Assembly (NCBI GenBank): GCA_943737045.1
Contig: CALSFV010000157.1
Location: 19,188-83,187, forward strand
Direction of reading: 5' to 3'
Length of the DNA: 64,000 bases
From: Parapristionchus giblindavisi
Lineage: Eukaryota > Nematoda > Chromadorea > Rhabditida > Diplogasteridae
The notes below the pieces were generated by a model, which worked only from the letters and a program-made list of their open reading frames with translations, was not told the origin of the DNA and made no database searches. Made by a program: the position numbers and the translations under genes. Below, in pieces: positions 37,595 to 49,347 of the stretch (positions are counted from its first letter, which is position 1; every line of letters begins with the position of its first letter).

Positions 37595-39292
37595 CTAGCA
37601 CAATCTGCATGATTTAGAACATTTATATCGATGATTTTTATAAAATGGATTGGTACAAAACCCTGATTGTGAGAGAAATTCACAATTTGGTAACTGAAAA
37701 TATTGAGATTTATTATAAATGAAAAGGAAATGAGTAAAGTTACTTCATCAATACAATTTGGAACCTTATCATTATAAGTATTCAAAGTTCTCTCATTTGA
37801 ACACCTTAAAAGAGATTAATATGATTGAATAATCATATATATTCCATACCATCCACAACTTTTCTTACAATCATCTTTCAAAAATGAATAATATGCCTCA
37901 TCATTACAAAAACCACGAGAAGCCACCTTTTCGCATATTGTGGACAAATCATCACAAGAATCGTGATTCGCTTCAACTGAACTAGGTACATAAAATTTAT
38001 TTTTGATCTTTGATCTTTGATCTCTTACAATCTTCGCAATTTCCAAGAGCTCTCAGCTTTTTCAGATCACTTTCAGAGAAAGCAGTGTTATCTTTCAATT
38101 GAATTGATTTCTAATATGAATTCATTATTAATCAATCAATAATTGATAAACTGACTTTAGTTGGTATCATAGTAGCTAATCTTCTTCCTAACCTAGTATC
38201 ATACTTTCCAAATGCATTTCCATCGTAGTGCATAATCGATCGATAATCATATGGTTCTGTTAATTCTACAGTATGTGGTTTCAATTTCTCGAAGTTAACT
38301 AGAAAATTGAGATTATTAATTGACAGAAGTACATTATATGATTACCCATTTGTCCTTTCTGTACATTTTTATATTGAACTTGAATGAATTCATCTCTATC
38401 TGGCCTTTGATGCTCGTGTTCAAAACCAAGGACATGGAGAATCTCATGCCAGATTATATAATCTACCATACAATCTAATGATAATGATACTGGTTGACGA
38501 CCACCTTAACTTATAGAGATGAGGAGGGAGAGGGAGAGGGAGAGGGAGAGAGGGAGAGGGAGAGGGAGAGGGAGAGGGAGAGGGAGAGGGAGAGGGAGAG
38601 GGAGAGGGAGAGGGAGAGCTTGAAATGGGAAAGGACAAATGTATAGGGCACTCTTAAAGTTCCGGTATATGAGAAGAGCTCATATGAAATATGTAGAGAA
38701 GATATCTATAAGAGATGAATACATACCAACTCTTCCAACAAATGAATAACATCCATCCAATGGAGATATTTGAATATAATCATGTTCTGTTGTTCTCTCA
38801 ATGAATTTGAAACATGAAAGAGATTGAAGAGATTGAAGAGACGATCGAATATATTGAGAACTACAAATGAATTATGATTGAGTCCCGAATGGAATATATG
38901 AATATACTTTGTATTACTGTATTGAGATGATATGAGATAAGGTATAGTATTATTAGGCCATCTATTATATGAATTCTCAGTGATGACTGCACCTCCACGA
39001 ATAGGAGGAAGAGTTGATAAGGATGAATGGGATGAATATCGAGATAATTGAGATGGAGTTAATACTGTTAATCAATTCATTAATCAATAATATATCATAT
39101 TAAGAAAAATAATCTACTATGATTATGAGGTATATAATCAATTTAAAAGTATTAATAATAAAAGAAATGAAAGTTACTCATATCTCCATATCGAATAGAT
39201 TCTTTATTCTGATTCTCATTAACTTCCCATATATGTTCTGATATAATAGAAGATGAAAGAAGAAGAATAAAGAATATGAATATGAATGTCAT
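37595..39292 (-). CDS. secreted astacin metalloprotease with two ShK/SXC domains
   Basis: Signal peptide MTFIFIFFILLLSSSIIS. The catalytic domain opens NRWPNNTIPYLIS, then LSCFKFIERTTEHDYIQI, DGCYSFVGRVG, GGRQPVSLSLDC, then the zinc site HEILHVLGFEHEHQRPDRD (~38385-38440), and the Met-turn PYDYRSIMHYDGNAFG (~38220-38260). Two C-terminal six-cysteine ShK/SXC modules follow: CDDLSTICEKVASRGFC (~37920-37970) and CEFLSQSGFCTNPFY, ending CSKSCRLC. This arrangement is like nematode astacins of the ShK-bearing subgroup and quite unlike the neighbour at 34927-37288, so they are not recent tandem duplicates. The intron after FVGRVG holds a GGGAGA array. A GATCAAA tract lies in the intron before the first ShK exon. 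Confidence 0.88.
38518..38620. repeat. (GGGAGA)n in an astacin intron
   Basis: About 17 hexamers, one interruption, inside the intron between the FVGRVG and GGRQPVS exons. Confidence 0.95.
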
Positions 39293-40059
39293 TGTATGAA
39301 ATGATCATCATATCATTCACTTTTATGAATAGATTTGAATGAACAGCTGAAGAATCAAAGAGATGAGTCTATTGTATGATACGAAGATGGACAAGAACAA
39401 TGAAAGCAGAGGGAGAGGGAGAGGGAGAGGGAGAGGGGAGAGGAGAGGGAGGGAGAGGGAGAGGGAGAGGGAGAGGGAGAGGGAGAGGGAGAGGGAGAGG
39501 GGAGAGGGAGAGGGAGAGGGAAAGGGGGACATATCCTAGAGGGAGGGATAATTGAATAGAATTACTATTCAGTAGAGCATAACATAAATCTCTGACTATA
39601 ATGTATAAAATTCATTCTTTCTTCATATATTATATATAATAGAATGATTCATTCATTCAATATATCATCTTCATTGTCTATTCATTCTTTCATTCCAATC
39701 GAGACCACCTGCCGATCAAATGAGAAAGCTCTCTTTCAGCCTGTTCTAGATACTGGCTCTCTCCCTCTCCATTTCACTATTACTTAGTTCCTCCCTCCTT
39801 TCACTAACATAAACCATAACATCTTCTCCAATCATTTATTCATTCATTCATTCATTCTTCTTTTCATTTACCATTCATCTACACAATACACTTTTCTTCT
39901 ATTCATACCTTTTACTTCTTCTACTTTAATATCAATACACATATTCTATATCATTACTATATTCATTATTTTATTCCTCTATATCTAAAATATTCAATAT
40001 TCTTTTTTGTTCATTCTAATCTATGTTCACACCATTACGTCACAATTGCCTTGAGGGGA
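39293..40059. repeat. upstream region with (GGGAGA)n at 39411-39530
   Basis: 5' flank of the astacin gene. It contains a ~120-bp hexamer array with two phase breaks, then AT-rich DNA rich in TTCATTCA. No gene recognised. Confidence 0.8.
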
Positions 40060-42960
40060 TACGGCTCCCCCTTCCTCTTCCTCCTCCTCTTCCTCTTCCT
40101 CTTCCTCTTCCTCTTCCTCTTCCTCTTCCTCTTCCTCTTCCTCCTCTTCCTCTTCCTCTTCCTCTTCCTCTTCCTCTTCCTCTTCCTCTTCCTCTCTCTC
40201 CTCTTCCTCTTCCTCTTCCTCTTCCTCTTCCTCTTCCTCTTCCTCTTCCTCTTCCTCTTCCTCTTCCTTCCTCTTCCTCTCTTCCTCTTCCTCTTCCTCT
40301 TCCTCTTTCCTCTTCCTCTTCCTCTTCCCTCTTCCTCTTCCTCTTCCTCTTCCTCTTCCTCTTCCTCCTCTTCCTCTTCCTCTTCCTCTTCCTCTTCCTC
40401 TTCTCTCTTCCTCTTCCTCTTCCTCTTCCTCTTCCTCTTCCTCTTCCTCTTCCTCTTCCTCTTCCTCTTCCTCTTCCTCTTCCTCTTCCTCTTCCTCTTC
40501 CTCTTCCTCTTCCTCTTCCTCTTCCTCTTCCTCTTCCTCTTCCTCTTCCTCTTCCTCTTCCTCTTCCTCTTCCTCTTCCTCTTCCTCTTCCTCTTCCTCT
40601 TCCTCTTCCTCTTCCTCTTCCTCTTCCTCTTCCTCTTCCTCTTCCTCTTCCTCTTCCTCTTCCTCTTCCTCTTCCTCTTCCTCTTCCTCTTCCTCTTCCT
40701 CTTCCTCTTCCTCTTCCTCTTCCTCTTCCTCTTCCTCTTCCTCTTCCTCTTTCCTCTTCCTCTTCCTCTTCCTCTTCCTCTTCCTCTTCCTCTTCCTCTT
40801 CCTCTTCCTCTTCCTCTTCCTCTTCCTCTTCCTCCTCTTCCTCTTCCTCTTCCTCTTCCTCTTCCTCTTCCTCTTCCTCTTCCTCTTCCTCTTCCTCTTC
40901 CTCTTCCTCTTCCTCTTCCTCTTCCTCTTCCTCTTCCTCTTCCTTCCTCTTCCTCTTCCTCTTCCTCTTCCTCTTCCTCTTCCTCTTCCTCTTCCTCTTC
41001 CTCTTCCTCTTCCTCTTCCTCTTCCTCTTCCTCTTCCTCTTCCTCTTCCTCTTCCTCTTCCTCTTCCTCTTCCTCTTCCTCTTCCTCTTCCTCTCCTCTT
41101 CCTCTTCCTCTTCCTCTTCCTCTTCCTCTTCCTCTTCCTCTTCCTCTTCCTCTTCCTCTTCCTCTTCCTCTTCCTCTCTTCCTCTTCCTCTTCCTCTTCC
41201 TCTTCCTCTTCCTCTTCCTCTTCCTCTTCCTCTTCCTCTTCCTCTTCCTCTTCCTCTTCCTCTTCCTCTTCCTCTTCCTCTTCCTCTTCCTCTTCCTCTT
41301 CCTCTTCCTCTTCCTCTTCCTCTTCCTCTTCCTCTTCCTCTTCCTCTTCCTCTTCCTCTTCCTCTTCCTCTTCCTCTTCCTCTTCCTCTTCCTCTTCCTC
41401 TTCCTCTTCCTCTTCCTCTTCCTCTTCCTCTTCCTCTTCCTCTTCCTCTTCCTCTTCCTCTTCCTCTTCCTCTTCCTCTTCCTCTTCCTCTTCCTCTTCC
41501 TCTTCCTCTTCCTCTTCCTCTTCCTCTTCCTCTTCCTCTTCCTCTTCCTCTTCCTCTTCCTCTTCCTCTTCCTCTTCCTCTTCCTCTTCCTCTTCCTCCT
41601 CTTCCTCTTCCTCTTCCTCTTCCTCTTCCTCTTCCTCTTCCTCTTCCTCTTCCTCTTCCTCTTCCTCTTCCTCTTCCTCTTCCTCTTCCTCTTCCTCTTC
41701 CTCTTCCTCTTCCTCTTCCTCTTCCTCTTCCTCTTCCTCTTCTCTCTTCCTCTTCCTCTTCCTCTTCCTCTTCCTCTTCCTCTTCCTCTTCCTCTTCCTC
41801 TTCCTCTTCCTCTTCCTCTTCCTCTTCCTCTTCCTCTTCCTCTTCCTCTTCCTCTTCCTCTTCCTCTTCCTCTTCCTCTTCCTCTTCCTCTTCCTCTTCC
41901 TCTTCCTCTTCCTCTTCCTCTTCCTCTTCCTCTTCCTCTTCCTCTTCCTCTTCCTCTTCCTCTTCCTCTTCCTCTTCCTCTTCCTCTTCCTCTTCCTCTT
42001 CCTCTTCCTCTTCCTCTTCCTCTTCCTCTTCCTCTTCCTCTTCCTCTTCCTCTTCCTCTTCCTCTTCCTCTTCCTCTTCCTCTTCCTCTTCCTCTTCCTC
42101 TTCCTCTTCCTCTTCCTCTTCCTCTTCCTCTTCCTCTTCCTCTTCCTCTTCCTCTTCCTCTTCCTCTTCCTCTTCCTCTTCCTCTTCCTCTTCCTCTTCC
42201 TCTTCCTCTTCCTCTTCCTCTTCCTCTTCCTCTTCCTCTTCCTCTTCCTCTTCCTCTTCCTCTTCCTCTTCCTCTTCCTCTTCCTCTTCCTCTTCCTCTT
42301 CCTCTTCCTCTTCCTCTTCCTCTTCCTCTTCCTCTTCCTCTTCCTCTTCCTCTTCCTCTTCCTCTTCCTCTTCCTCTTCCTCTTCCTCTTCCTCTTCCTC
42401 TTCCTCTTCCTCTTCCTCTTCCTCTTCCTCTTCCTCTTCCTCTTCCTCTTCCTCTTCCTCTTCCTCTTCCTCTTCCTCTTCCTCTTCCTCTTCCTCTTCC
42501 TCTTCCTCTTCCTCTTCCTCTTCCTCTTCCTCTTCCTCTTCCTCTTCCTCTTCCTCTTCCTCTTCCTCTTCCTCTTCCTCTTCCTCTTCCTCTTCCTCTT
42601 CCTCTTCCTCTTCCTCTTCCTCTTCCTCTTCCTCTTCCTCTTCCTCTTCCTCTTCCTCTTCCTCTTCCTCTTCCTCTTCCTCTTCCTCTTCCTCTTCCTC
42701 TTCCTCTTCCTCTTCCTCTTCCTCTTCCTCTTCCTCTTCCTCTTCCTCTTCCTCTTCCTCTTCCTCTTCCTCTTCCTCTTCCTCTTCCTCTTCCTCTTCC
42801 TCTTCCTCTTCCTCTTCCACTTCCTCTTCCTCTTCCTCTTCCTCTTCCTCTTCCTCTTCCTCTTCCTCTTCCTCTTCCTCTTCCTCTTCCTCTTCCTCTT
42901 CCTCTTCCTCTTCCTCTTCCTCTTCCTCTTCCTCTTCCTCTTCCTCTTCCTCTTCCTCTT
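40060..42960. repeat. 2.9-kb (CCTCTT)n hexanucleotide array
   Basis: Nearly 480 tandem hexamers, pyrimidine on the plus strand. Small slips (extra T, lost CT) are concentrated in the first ~1.7 kb; from about 41750 to 42960 it is almost perfect apart from one A at 42819. All six frames are open or nearly so. The thousand-residue Ser, Leu/Pro, Glu and Arg/Gly frames are artefacts. Confidence 0.97.
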
Positions 42961-43157
42961 CTTTCATATCTCTCAATTGGTCATTTCTCCATTTTCATTC
43001 ATTCATTTGTCCTACTTTCATTCATTTCAGATAGTCCATCATTTATTCTTTCACTTTATATCTTAAGCTTATTCTTCTTCTTTCACTTTTTTCTATTCCA
43101 CTTATGAATGGCCATGGTGGAACTATTTGAAGACTCACTTTTCACTATGAACAATAA
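42961..43157. other. short unique spacer
   Basis: About 200 bp of T-rich sequence between two repeat arrays; no gene. Confidence 0.5.
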
Positions 43158-43276
43158 GGAGAGGGAGAGGGAGAGGGAGAGGGAGAGGGAGAGGGAGAGG
43201 GAGAGGGAGAGGGAGAGGGAGAGGGAGAGGGAGAGGGAGAGGGAGAGGGAGAGGGAGAGGGAGAGGGAGAGGGAGA
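43158..43276. repeat. (GGGAGA)n array
   Basis: About 20 perfect hexamers of the same motif family as 38518 and 39411. Confidence 0.95.
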
Positions 43277-43463
43277 GAAGTGTGATGGCAATCAAGTTCT
43301 TCTTCTTTCTTCTCATTTAACCTCTTACAAGAATGTTAATCTCTTCCAAATCAATCAGAGTTTATTCTATTTTATTCTTCTTCATTTATTTATTGTTATT
43401 CATTCAATTAAATGATTCATTATCGTCTTCTACATCTATATTCATTTTTTTTGTTATTTATTA

Positions 43464-43595
43464 CTCTGGTGTTGAAATCCTTGCATGATCCAAGTAAAAT
43501 TCGTGCAATTAGTGGCATGATCATGCATGAAATATAGTCGAATCATGCATGATTATACTAGTATTCGTGATCATGCAAGGATTTCAACTCCAGAG
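43464..43595. mobile_element. 132-bp MITE with TA duplication
   Basis: Ends CTCTGGTGTTGAAATCCTTG and its near complement CAAGGATTTCAACTCCAGAG, flanked by TA on both sides (43462-43463 and 43596-43597). Internal 'gatcatgcatga' and 'catgcatgat' add a second palindrome. TA duplication and short TIRs suggest mobilisation by a Tc1/mariner-type transposase. Confidence 0.8.
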
Positions 43596-43769
43596 TAAGT
43601 TCTTAACTTAATTGAAAGTATTGAGTATTACGTGTTTGTTTATGATTAATTGTGTCGTGTAATAGTATCTACTCATGATTTCTTTCAATTGAAATCATTC
43701 TATGGATTAACCCCCTTTATATATACAATGAATGACTGAGATTAATCCTGAAGACACAGATATTGGAGT

Positions 43770-44437
43770 CTATAGAAGTTGAAGGAGGGGAAGAGGTAGA
43801 GATAGGGAGAGAAGAAGAGGAAGGAGAAGGAGGGGGAGAGGTAGAGGTAGGGAGAGAAGAAGAGGGAGGAAGAGAAGGAGGGGGAGAGGTAAAGGTAGGG
43901 AGAGAAGAAGAGGGAGGAGAAGGAGGGGGAGAGGTAGAGGTAGGGAGAGAAGAAGAGGGAGGAGAAGGAGGGGGAGAGGTAGAGGTAGGAAGAGAAGAAG
44001 AGGGAGGAGAAGGAGGGGGAGAGGTAGAGGTAGGGAGAGAAGAAGAGGGAGGAAGAGAAGGAGGGGGAGAGGTAGAGGTAGGGAGAGAAGAAGAGGGAGG
44101 AGAAGGAGGGGGAGAGGTAGAGGTAGGGAGAGAAGAAGAGGGAGGAGAAGGAGGGGGGGAGGTAGAGGTAGGGAGAGAAGAAGAGGGAGGAGAAGGAGGG
44201 GGAGAGGCAGAGGTAGGGAGAGAAGAAGAGGGAGGAGAAGGAGGGGGAGAGGTAGAGGTAGGGAGAGAAGAAGAGGGAGGAGAAGGAGGGGGAGAGGTAG
44301 AGGTAGGGAGAGAAGAAGAGGGAGGAAGAGAAGGAGGTTGAGATGTAGAGGTAGGGAGAGAAGAAGAGGAAGGAAGAGAAGGAGGGGAAGAGGTAGAGTT
44401 AGGGAGAGAAGAAGAGGGAGGAGAAGGAGGGGGAGAT
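43770..44437. repeat. ~60-bp purine minisatellite
   Basis: About 12-14 units of a 54-63-bp motif containing 'gggagaggtagaggtaggga' and 'gagaagaagagggaggagaa'. The period is mostly a multiple of 3, which yields long frames on both strands with no start context, splice structure or domain, so I treat them as artefacts. Confidence 0.88.
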
Positions 44438-45501
44438 AGTGAATAGGATATTAATGTTTGACTACTCTTCTCAATCATAATGGAATAACGTTTTATGACT
44501 GCTTGTTTCTCGTAAGATTAAAGAATGAAAAGAGAATAATCGTTGGTGTTCTTCTATAGCTTCATCTATCATTCATATAATCTCTAATTCAGTTTATACA
44601 ATCCATCTCATGTCGATGTAATCTATTTCTTCATTATTCTAAATGACATCTACTGTACACTCTGTCCCTTCTACTTCACTACAATTACCAAAGGTCTCAT
44701 AACTAAGAGATAGATATACAAATATCTTAGAGAGTAACAAACCAGTTACTCTTTTTGTATGAATGATCGTATTAGAAGTAAGGAATGGAATAGATGAGAA
44801 GAATAGATGATATAATGGACAACAACTATAATATACATATCTACAATATATACATATCTATTTATATTGAAAAGTATTTAATGATTCTCCACCAAAACTA
44901 TTATATTTCATTTCTTACGTTTAATGAATAAATAAGTTTCAAGCAAACACTTTTCCTTAACTATTTTCAAGTAATTATTGATAGTATAATAATATGATTG
45001 AAGGTTGCTTTTGAATTGAATGAAGATGATAGAAGTTCATCCCCTTCAACACAATGTAATAGTATTAAGACAGGTCCACTTACAATATCTATTTTATTAT
45101 AACTATTATAACATTTATACCATTTTAAATATGTATTTTATACCCTTTATAAGAACCTATTCACGTAGTCATTTAGTTTTAGAAGATAACATATTAGTAA
45201 TATAGTGATATATATGTGTGAGTAGTCAGTCCCATAGCTGTATACTGTGGTAAATCTTCGGATTCATTGTTAGTACCCCTATGTCGCGAGCTCGAAAACT
45301 ATTGCCACATTTCATTAATTTTCAAAAAGTTCGCCTTTCCCTGCACGGGCCATTGATGTATCTATGTATAAACTGAATAAACATAATGTGTAGAAATTCT
45401 GTCTATTCATGAAAATAAACGAGGGAATCCAACATTAAATCGGAAAAAATAACAAATAAATAATGATAACCTAATACCTAATAATGACCTAATAATTGCA
45501 G
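44438..45501. other. intergenic AT-rich region
   Basis: About 1 kb. A less AT-rich patch at 45270-45360 ('atgtcgcgagctcg', 'cctgcacgggccattg') may be old repeat. The 5' exons of the following membrane-protein gene should lie here, but I could not identify them. Confidence 0.45.
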
Positions 45502-45833
45502 GAAATGTCTCGTATCGTGCTGTTCCAATATCAAAAAGTCGATTATTACTTATAATAACTTGTTTGTCTATATTCTCTTTCCTTTATTTGGTTTATGCTC
45601 AATATCACACATATCTATTCTATTTTATGACTGGGTCAGTTTCTTTCATTGTGTATATTTTAAATGAATATTAAACAATTTTCAGAATAGTAGGATTATT
45701 TATCCTATTTATCTATTGTTATGGAGTATTTGCCATTCTTTATATGGTTGTACATGAGTATGATATTACAATTGGAATAACTCCATCTACTATACATATC
45801 ACTCATGATGATATTGATGAACATGTATTATAG
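45502..45833 (+). CDS. partial gene for a small membrane protein (last two exons)
   Basis: An acceptor ATTGCAG precedes exon 45502-45644, which reads RAVPISKSRLLLIITCLSIF with one membrane span. A 55-bp intron (GTCAGT...TTTTCAG) joins in frame to GIVGLFILFIYCYGVFAIL, a second span, then a hydrophilic tail ending HDDIDEHVL. The frame has no methionine before the first span, so 5' exons are missing or unrecognised. The layout suggests the C-terminal half of a small multi-span nematode protein. Family not recognised. The gene ends 280 bp before the large inverted duplication, so its 5' part is not truncated by that duplication. Confidence 0.55.
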
Positions 45834-46628
45834 ATATTCATTCATATTTCAATTCCTCAAGTCATTCAAGTTTATTCAACTTGGTAGACAAACATGTATT
45901 ACGGGAATGAATAGTATCGGAATAGAATTCATTTGTTGTATTTCATTCATTCTTCTAGTCACAAAATTTCTTTATTCGATAAACAATATTCCTTCATATT
46001 TCATCATTTCCATCAATGTACTCTACACTTTTAAAACTATTTAGAAAGCAATCAAAAACTAAATGAATTCCATTAAATTTAGGTGTTACCGATTCAGTTT
46101 TTGAAGCAAAAATGTGATATTCATTGTTCATGTGTGCAGTTACTTGTTCACAGCGTTTACCGAAATATCAAAAAATAATAACTATGGGAGAGACATATAA
46201 AATATTATTACCTCACTAGTTCAGGTGTCTTCGATTGATCGAGAAAACATTAATTAATTCAAATTTTTGCGTTATATGCACGAAATAGCGGAGGGATTCT
46301 ACATAACTAATTGTATTTTTGAAAATCAAAAAAATCAAATAAATTTTACACGAAAAAGTTTTATTATTTGTGGGCCCCTTTATTATTAGTGATATACTGT
46401 GGTTTATTGATTTTAAAAAGTTAAAGAGATTCTATATTCTATAGGAAGATTTTGAAAATGATATCATCATTACTTGACTTTCATTGATAATAGGAAAAGT
46501 GGAATATTATAATCAATATCGGGTTGAAGTGGTTATACTGGGTTATCTTCATTGTGTGGAATCGTATGTTAGTATTGTGCTTGGTTATGCCATAGGTTAA
46601 ACGAAGAGTTGGGTCATCTAGTTTATCG

Positions 46629-46667
46629 GTCAGACGCGTTTCGGATACTCAACCCATCATCAGTGAC
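46629..46667 (-). ncRNA. hammerhead-ribozyme-like motif (left copy)
   Basis: Read on the minus strand from 46667 to 46629: stem I GTCA, core CTGATGA, a bulged T, stem II GGGT/ATCC, core GAAA, a minimal stem III (C-GC-G closed by A-T), cleavage triplet GTC, then TGAC closing stem I. See the right copy at 51112-51150 for details. Same bases in both copies. Confidence 0.5.
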
Positions 46668-47478
46668 ATAATTACCTCAAACTTGGGTAATTAAACCGAG
46701 TTGTAGAATTTTAGGCTCAGAGCAAAAGAGTTACATAAATATACTAAGAATGGGAATAAGAATTACAATTAAATTTCTGCATTCGGCTTTATATATATTT
46801 ATGTATCATATCATTTAAATTAAAAATTTCAAGAATATTTCGAGAAACGAGAATTTCTTGTTTTTTTTTCGAGAACTTCGAGGGAAATCGATAAAAATGA
46901 AAATGGGATATTGGAAAATGGGTTTTCTCGACTATTTCATTTTTTTCATCAATAATACCATTTATCGGTGATAACATAGTCCAAAACAAAAGCATAGCAG
47001 GGAATAAAAACATGAAACCGGAATATTTAAACTATTGAAGCCGACACAAGGAAATATTGTTTGCGAAATAGCTTGGCCGTGGAGATTCATTGCAATCAAT
47101 AATACAATGTCATACTAAATATACTAAGCTCAATTTAACTCTTAAAGGGTATAGATTAAGCACACATTTCATAATTCATGGAAAATTAATAGGAAAAAAT
47201 CGAGAAATTTTCTGAAAAAAAATCCGGGAAATAGAAAAATTCGAGAAATCGAGAAGCGAGAAACATCACTACTAGCACAGCCCGATATTCAAAGAATAAC
47301 ACTTATTATCTGGCATAATATTGATTTCTTTATTTTAGAATACTTTCTTTCATCTGCCTGACTTTGAAAGAACTTTCAGATAGAATAGTGTGGTGTTGGA
47401 ATGTTCATAGTAGATAATACAACATGAGAGAATGATTTTATAATGATTGATAGATGGATAGATACACATGATAGAATC

Positions 47479-48432
47479 TTATGCCTTGTATCCTTGAGAT
47501 ACAGGCTCGGATACAACAGCCTCTGTGAAGGTTGATGTACGTCCAGGGCAGGGGCAATAAGCAGCATCAGCTCCAGGAAGACCATCAGAACCATCTTGTC
47601 CTGGCTCTCCAGATTGTCCATCACGACCAGGTTGTCCAGGACGTCCATCGGGTCCGGGTCTTCCGTCGTTTCCTGGGCGTCCTTCGGATCCGTTGTTTCC
47701 GGCGGGTCCTTTAGGTCCAGGTCTTCCAGCGGATCCAGGGGCTCCGGGGGCTCCAGGGGCGTAGACAACTCCATCATGTCCGTTGGGTCCGGGTCTTCCG
47801 TCCTTTCCGGGTCGTCCAGCGGGTCCGTTGGATCCGGGCTGTCCATCGCTTCCGGGACGTCCGGGGTTTCCAGCAGGTCCGTTGAGTCCGGGACGGCCAG
47901 GCTGTCCAGCGGGTCCCTGGAATCCGGGAGTTCCGGGAGGTCCGGGAGGTCCAGCGGGGCACTTGATGCAGCCACCGGGAATCTCGTAGGTAACGGCAAG
48001 AGCGATTCCGTTGGCTCCCTGACGACCGGGCTGTCCAGGGTTTCCGTCCTTTCCGCGTTCTCCAGGAACTCCGGGAGGTCCGGGAGGTCCAGCAGGGCAT
48101 CCACGAGATGAAGGTCCACAGTTACACTGAGAGTTTGCCTGACGCTTGTTTCTTCCGAGAAGAGTAGCGAAAGTAGGAGGAGCATCAGACGATCCAGTAG
48201 GGTTGATGTGGAGTTTAAGCATACGGGCCCATGACTCCTCAGTCATCATCTACAAATATTAATTATTGACTATATATGTATACGGTATATACAGTACCTT
48301 GAACTCTCCCATTCCACCTGAGACCTCCTCTTGGAGAGAAGTCAAGTCATTGACGATGGTTGAGATTGTAAGAAGAGATACGAAAGTAGCCGTAAGGGCT
48401 GCTGCCGATGATATTCCTACCAACCAAGACAT
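47479..48432 (-). CDS. cuticle collagen, left copy
   Basis: Structural protein of the nematode cuticle, secreted by hypodermis. Two exons: 48298-48432 ([20 protein letters not shown], signal-anchor/N-domain) and 47479-48249. After the N-domain (SWARMLKLH) comes the RNKR subtilisin/furin-like site, then [11 protein letters not shown], a short Gly-X-Y block ([16 protein letters not shown]), a gap with CIKCP, a long Gly-X-Y block with few interruptions, and a short tail after YCPCPGR. At 301 residues it is normal for the family. The start is fixed by the family's MSW-type N-terminus; an acceptor-like TTTATAG sits immediately before it and a TATA box lies at 48586-48592. Codons are markedly GC-rich (GGA, CCC), as expected for high expression. 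Protein identical to the right copy. Confidence 0.95.
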
Positions 48433-48585
48433 CTATAAAGCAGAAGATGATTACGGTAAGTAAAGACTACGGTATGCGGTAGACTTGAAGTACGGTATGA
48501 TTGAATTGAGTATGGTACGAGTACACAAAACTTGTAAAGGATATGAAAGTGAGCACCGTGATAGAGTGTTCCCAAGTTCGCTCCA

Positions 48586-48592
48586 TTTTATA
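48586..48592 (-). promoter_or_regulatory. TATA box of the left collagen
   Basis: TATAAAA on the minus strand, about 155 bp before the start codon; mirrored at 49188. Conserved in both arms. Confidence 0.6.
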
Positions 48593-48795
48593 GTACAAGG
48601 TCGGAATGTTAGGAGTATAGCACTCTCCTAGTAATGCACACTCTTTCACTATTCGTAGTATTACTCAAACCTCTCACTTTCTTTCTTCGAACTTCAAATC
48701 GTCATCGAAGAAAAACTATATTGCTCAGATCAAAAGCAGAAGAGAATATGATCAACAATTTTAAAATTAAGAAATTAAATGAAAATATTTGGAGC

Positions 48796-48985
48796 CTTTT
48801 TTAAATCTTTTAAAAATTTGGCATTATAAAGAACATTGATGTTTATTGATGCGATGTATGGAACAAAATGTTGCTAAAATTACGGGAAAAAATCGTTTTA
48901 ATTTCATTGATTGTCATCATCACCTATTTTCAATGAACTACTAACGTAGAATTGAATGTATCTGCAAATATGTATACTGGAACAA
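48796..48985. other. 190-bp spacer at the centre of the inverted duplication
   Basis: Unique AT-rich sequence separating the arms. Both collagens are transcribed away from it, so their promoter regions face each other across this spacer. Confidence 0.8.
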
Positions 48986-49187
48986 CTCCAAATATTTTCA
49001 TTTAATTTCTTAATTTTAAAATTGTTGATCATCTTCTCTTCTGCTTTTGATCTGAGCAATATAGTTTTTCTTCGATGACGATTTGAAGTTCGAAGAAAGA
49101 AAGTGAGAGGTTTGAGTAATACTACGAATAGTGAAAGAGTGTGCATTACTAGGAGAGTGCTATACTCCTAACATTCCGACCTTGTAC

Positions 49188-49194
49188 TATAAAA
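49188..49194 (+). promoter_or_regulatory. TATA box of the right collagen
   Basis: TATAAAA, 155 bp before the start codon at 49348. Confidence 0.6.
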
Positions 49195-49347
49195 TGGAGC
49201 GAACTTGGGAACACTCTATCACGGTGCTCACTTTCATATCCTTTACAAGTTTTGTGTACTCGTACCATACTCAATTCAATCATACCGTACTTCAAGTCTA
49301 CCGCATACCGTAGTCTTTACTTACCGTAATCATCTTCTGCTTTATAG

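Larger units (their letters stand above)
46110..48795. repeat. left arm of a 5.5-kb inverted duplication
   Basis: 2,686 bp that reappear inverted at 48986-51672 with only scattered differences (for example 46172 versus 51607). It contains a complete collagen gene and ~1.3 kb of downstream non-coding DNA, including a hammerhead-like motif. The extension beyond 46110 is still recognisably similar but with an indel. Confidence 0.92.

Noticed and set aside
40023..43107. ~1000-residue poly-Ser, Leu-Pro, Glu and Arg-Gly frames
   Set aside because: Direct products of the CCTCTT hexamer array; all frames are open at once.
43717..44478. 253-residue PPSPPSSSLPTSTS frame
   Set aside because: Tandem purine minisatellite with a mostly 3-fold period; no signal peptide, exon structure or supporting context.
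48467..48649. 60-residue frame MKECALLGECYTP upstream of each collagen
   Set aside because: It spans the TATA box and 5' flank, is identical because the arms are duplicated, and is not part of the collagen N-terminus.
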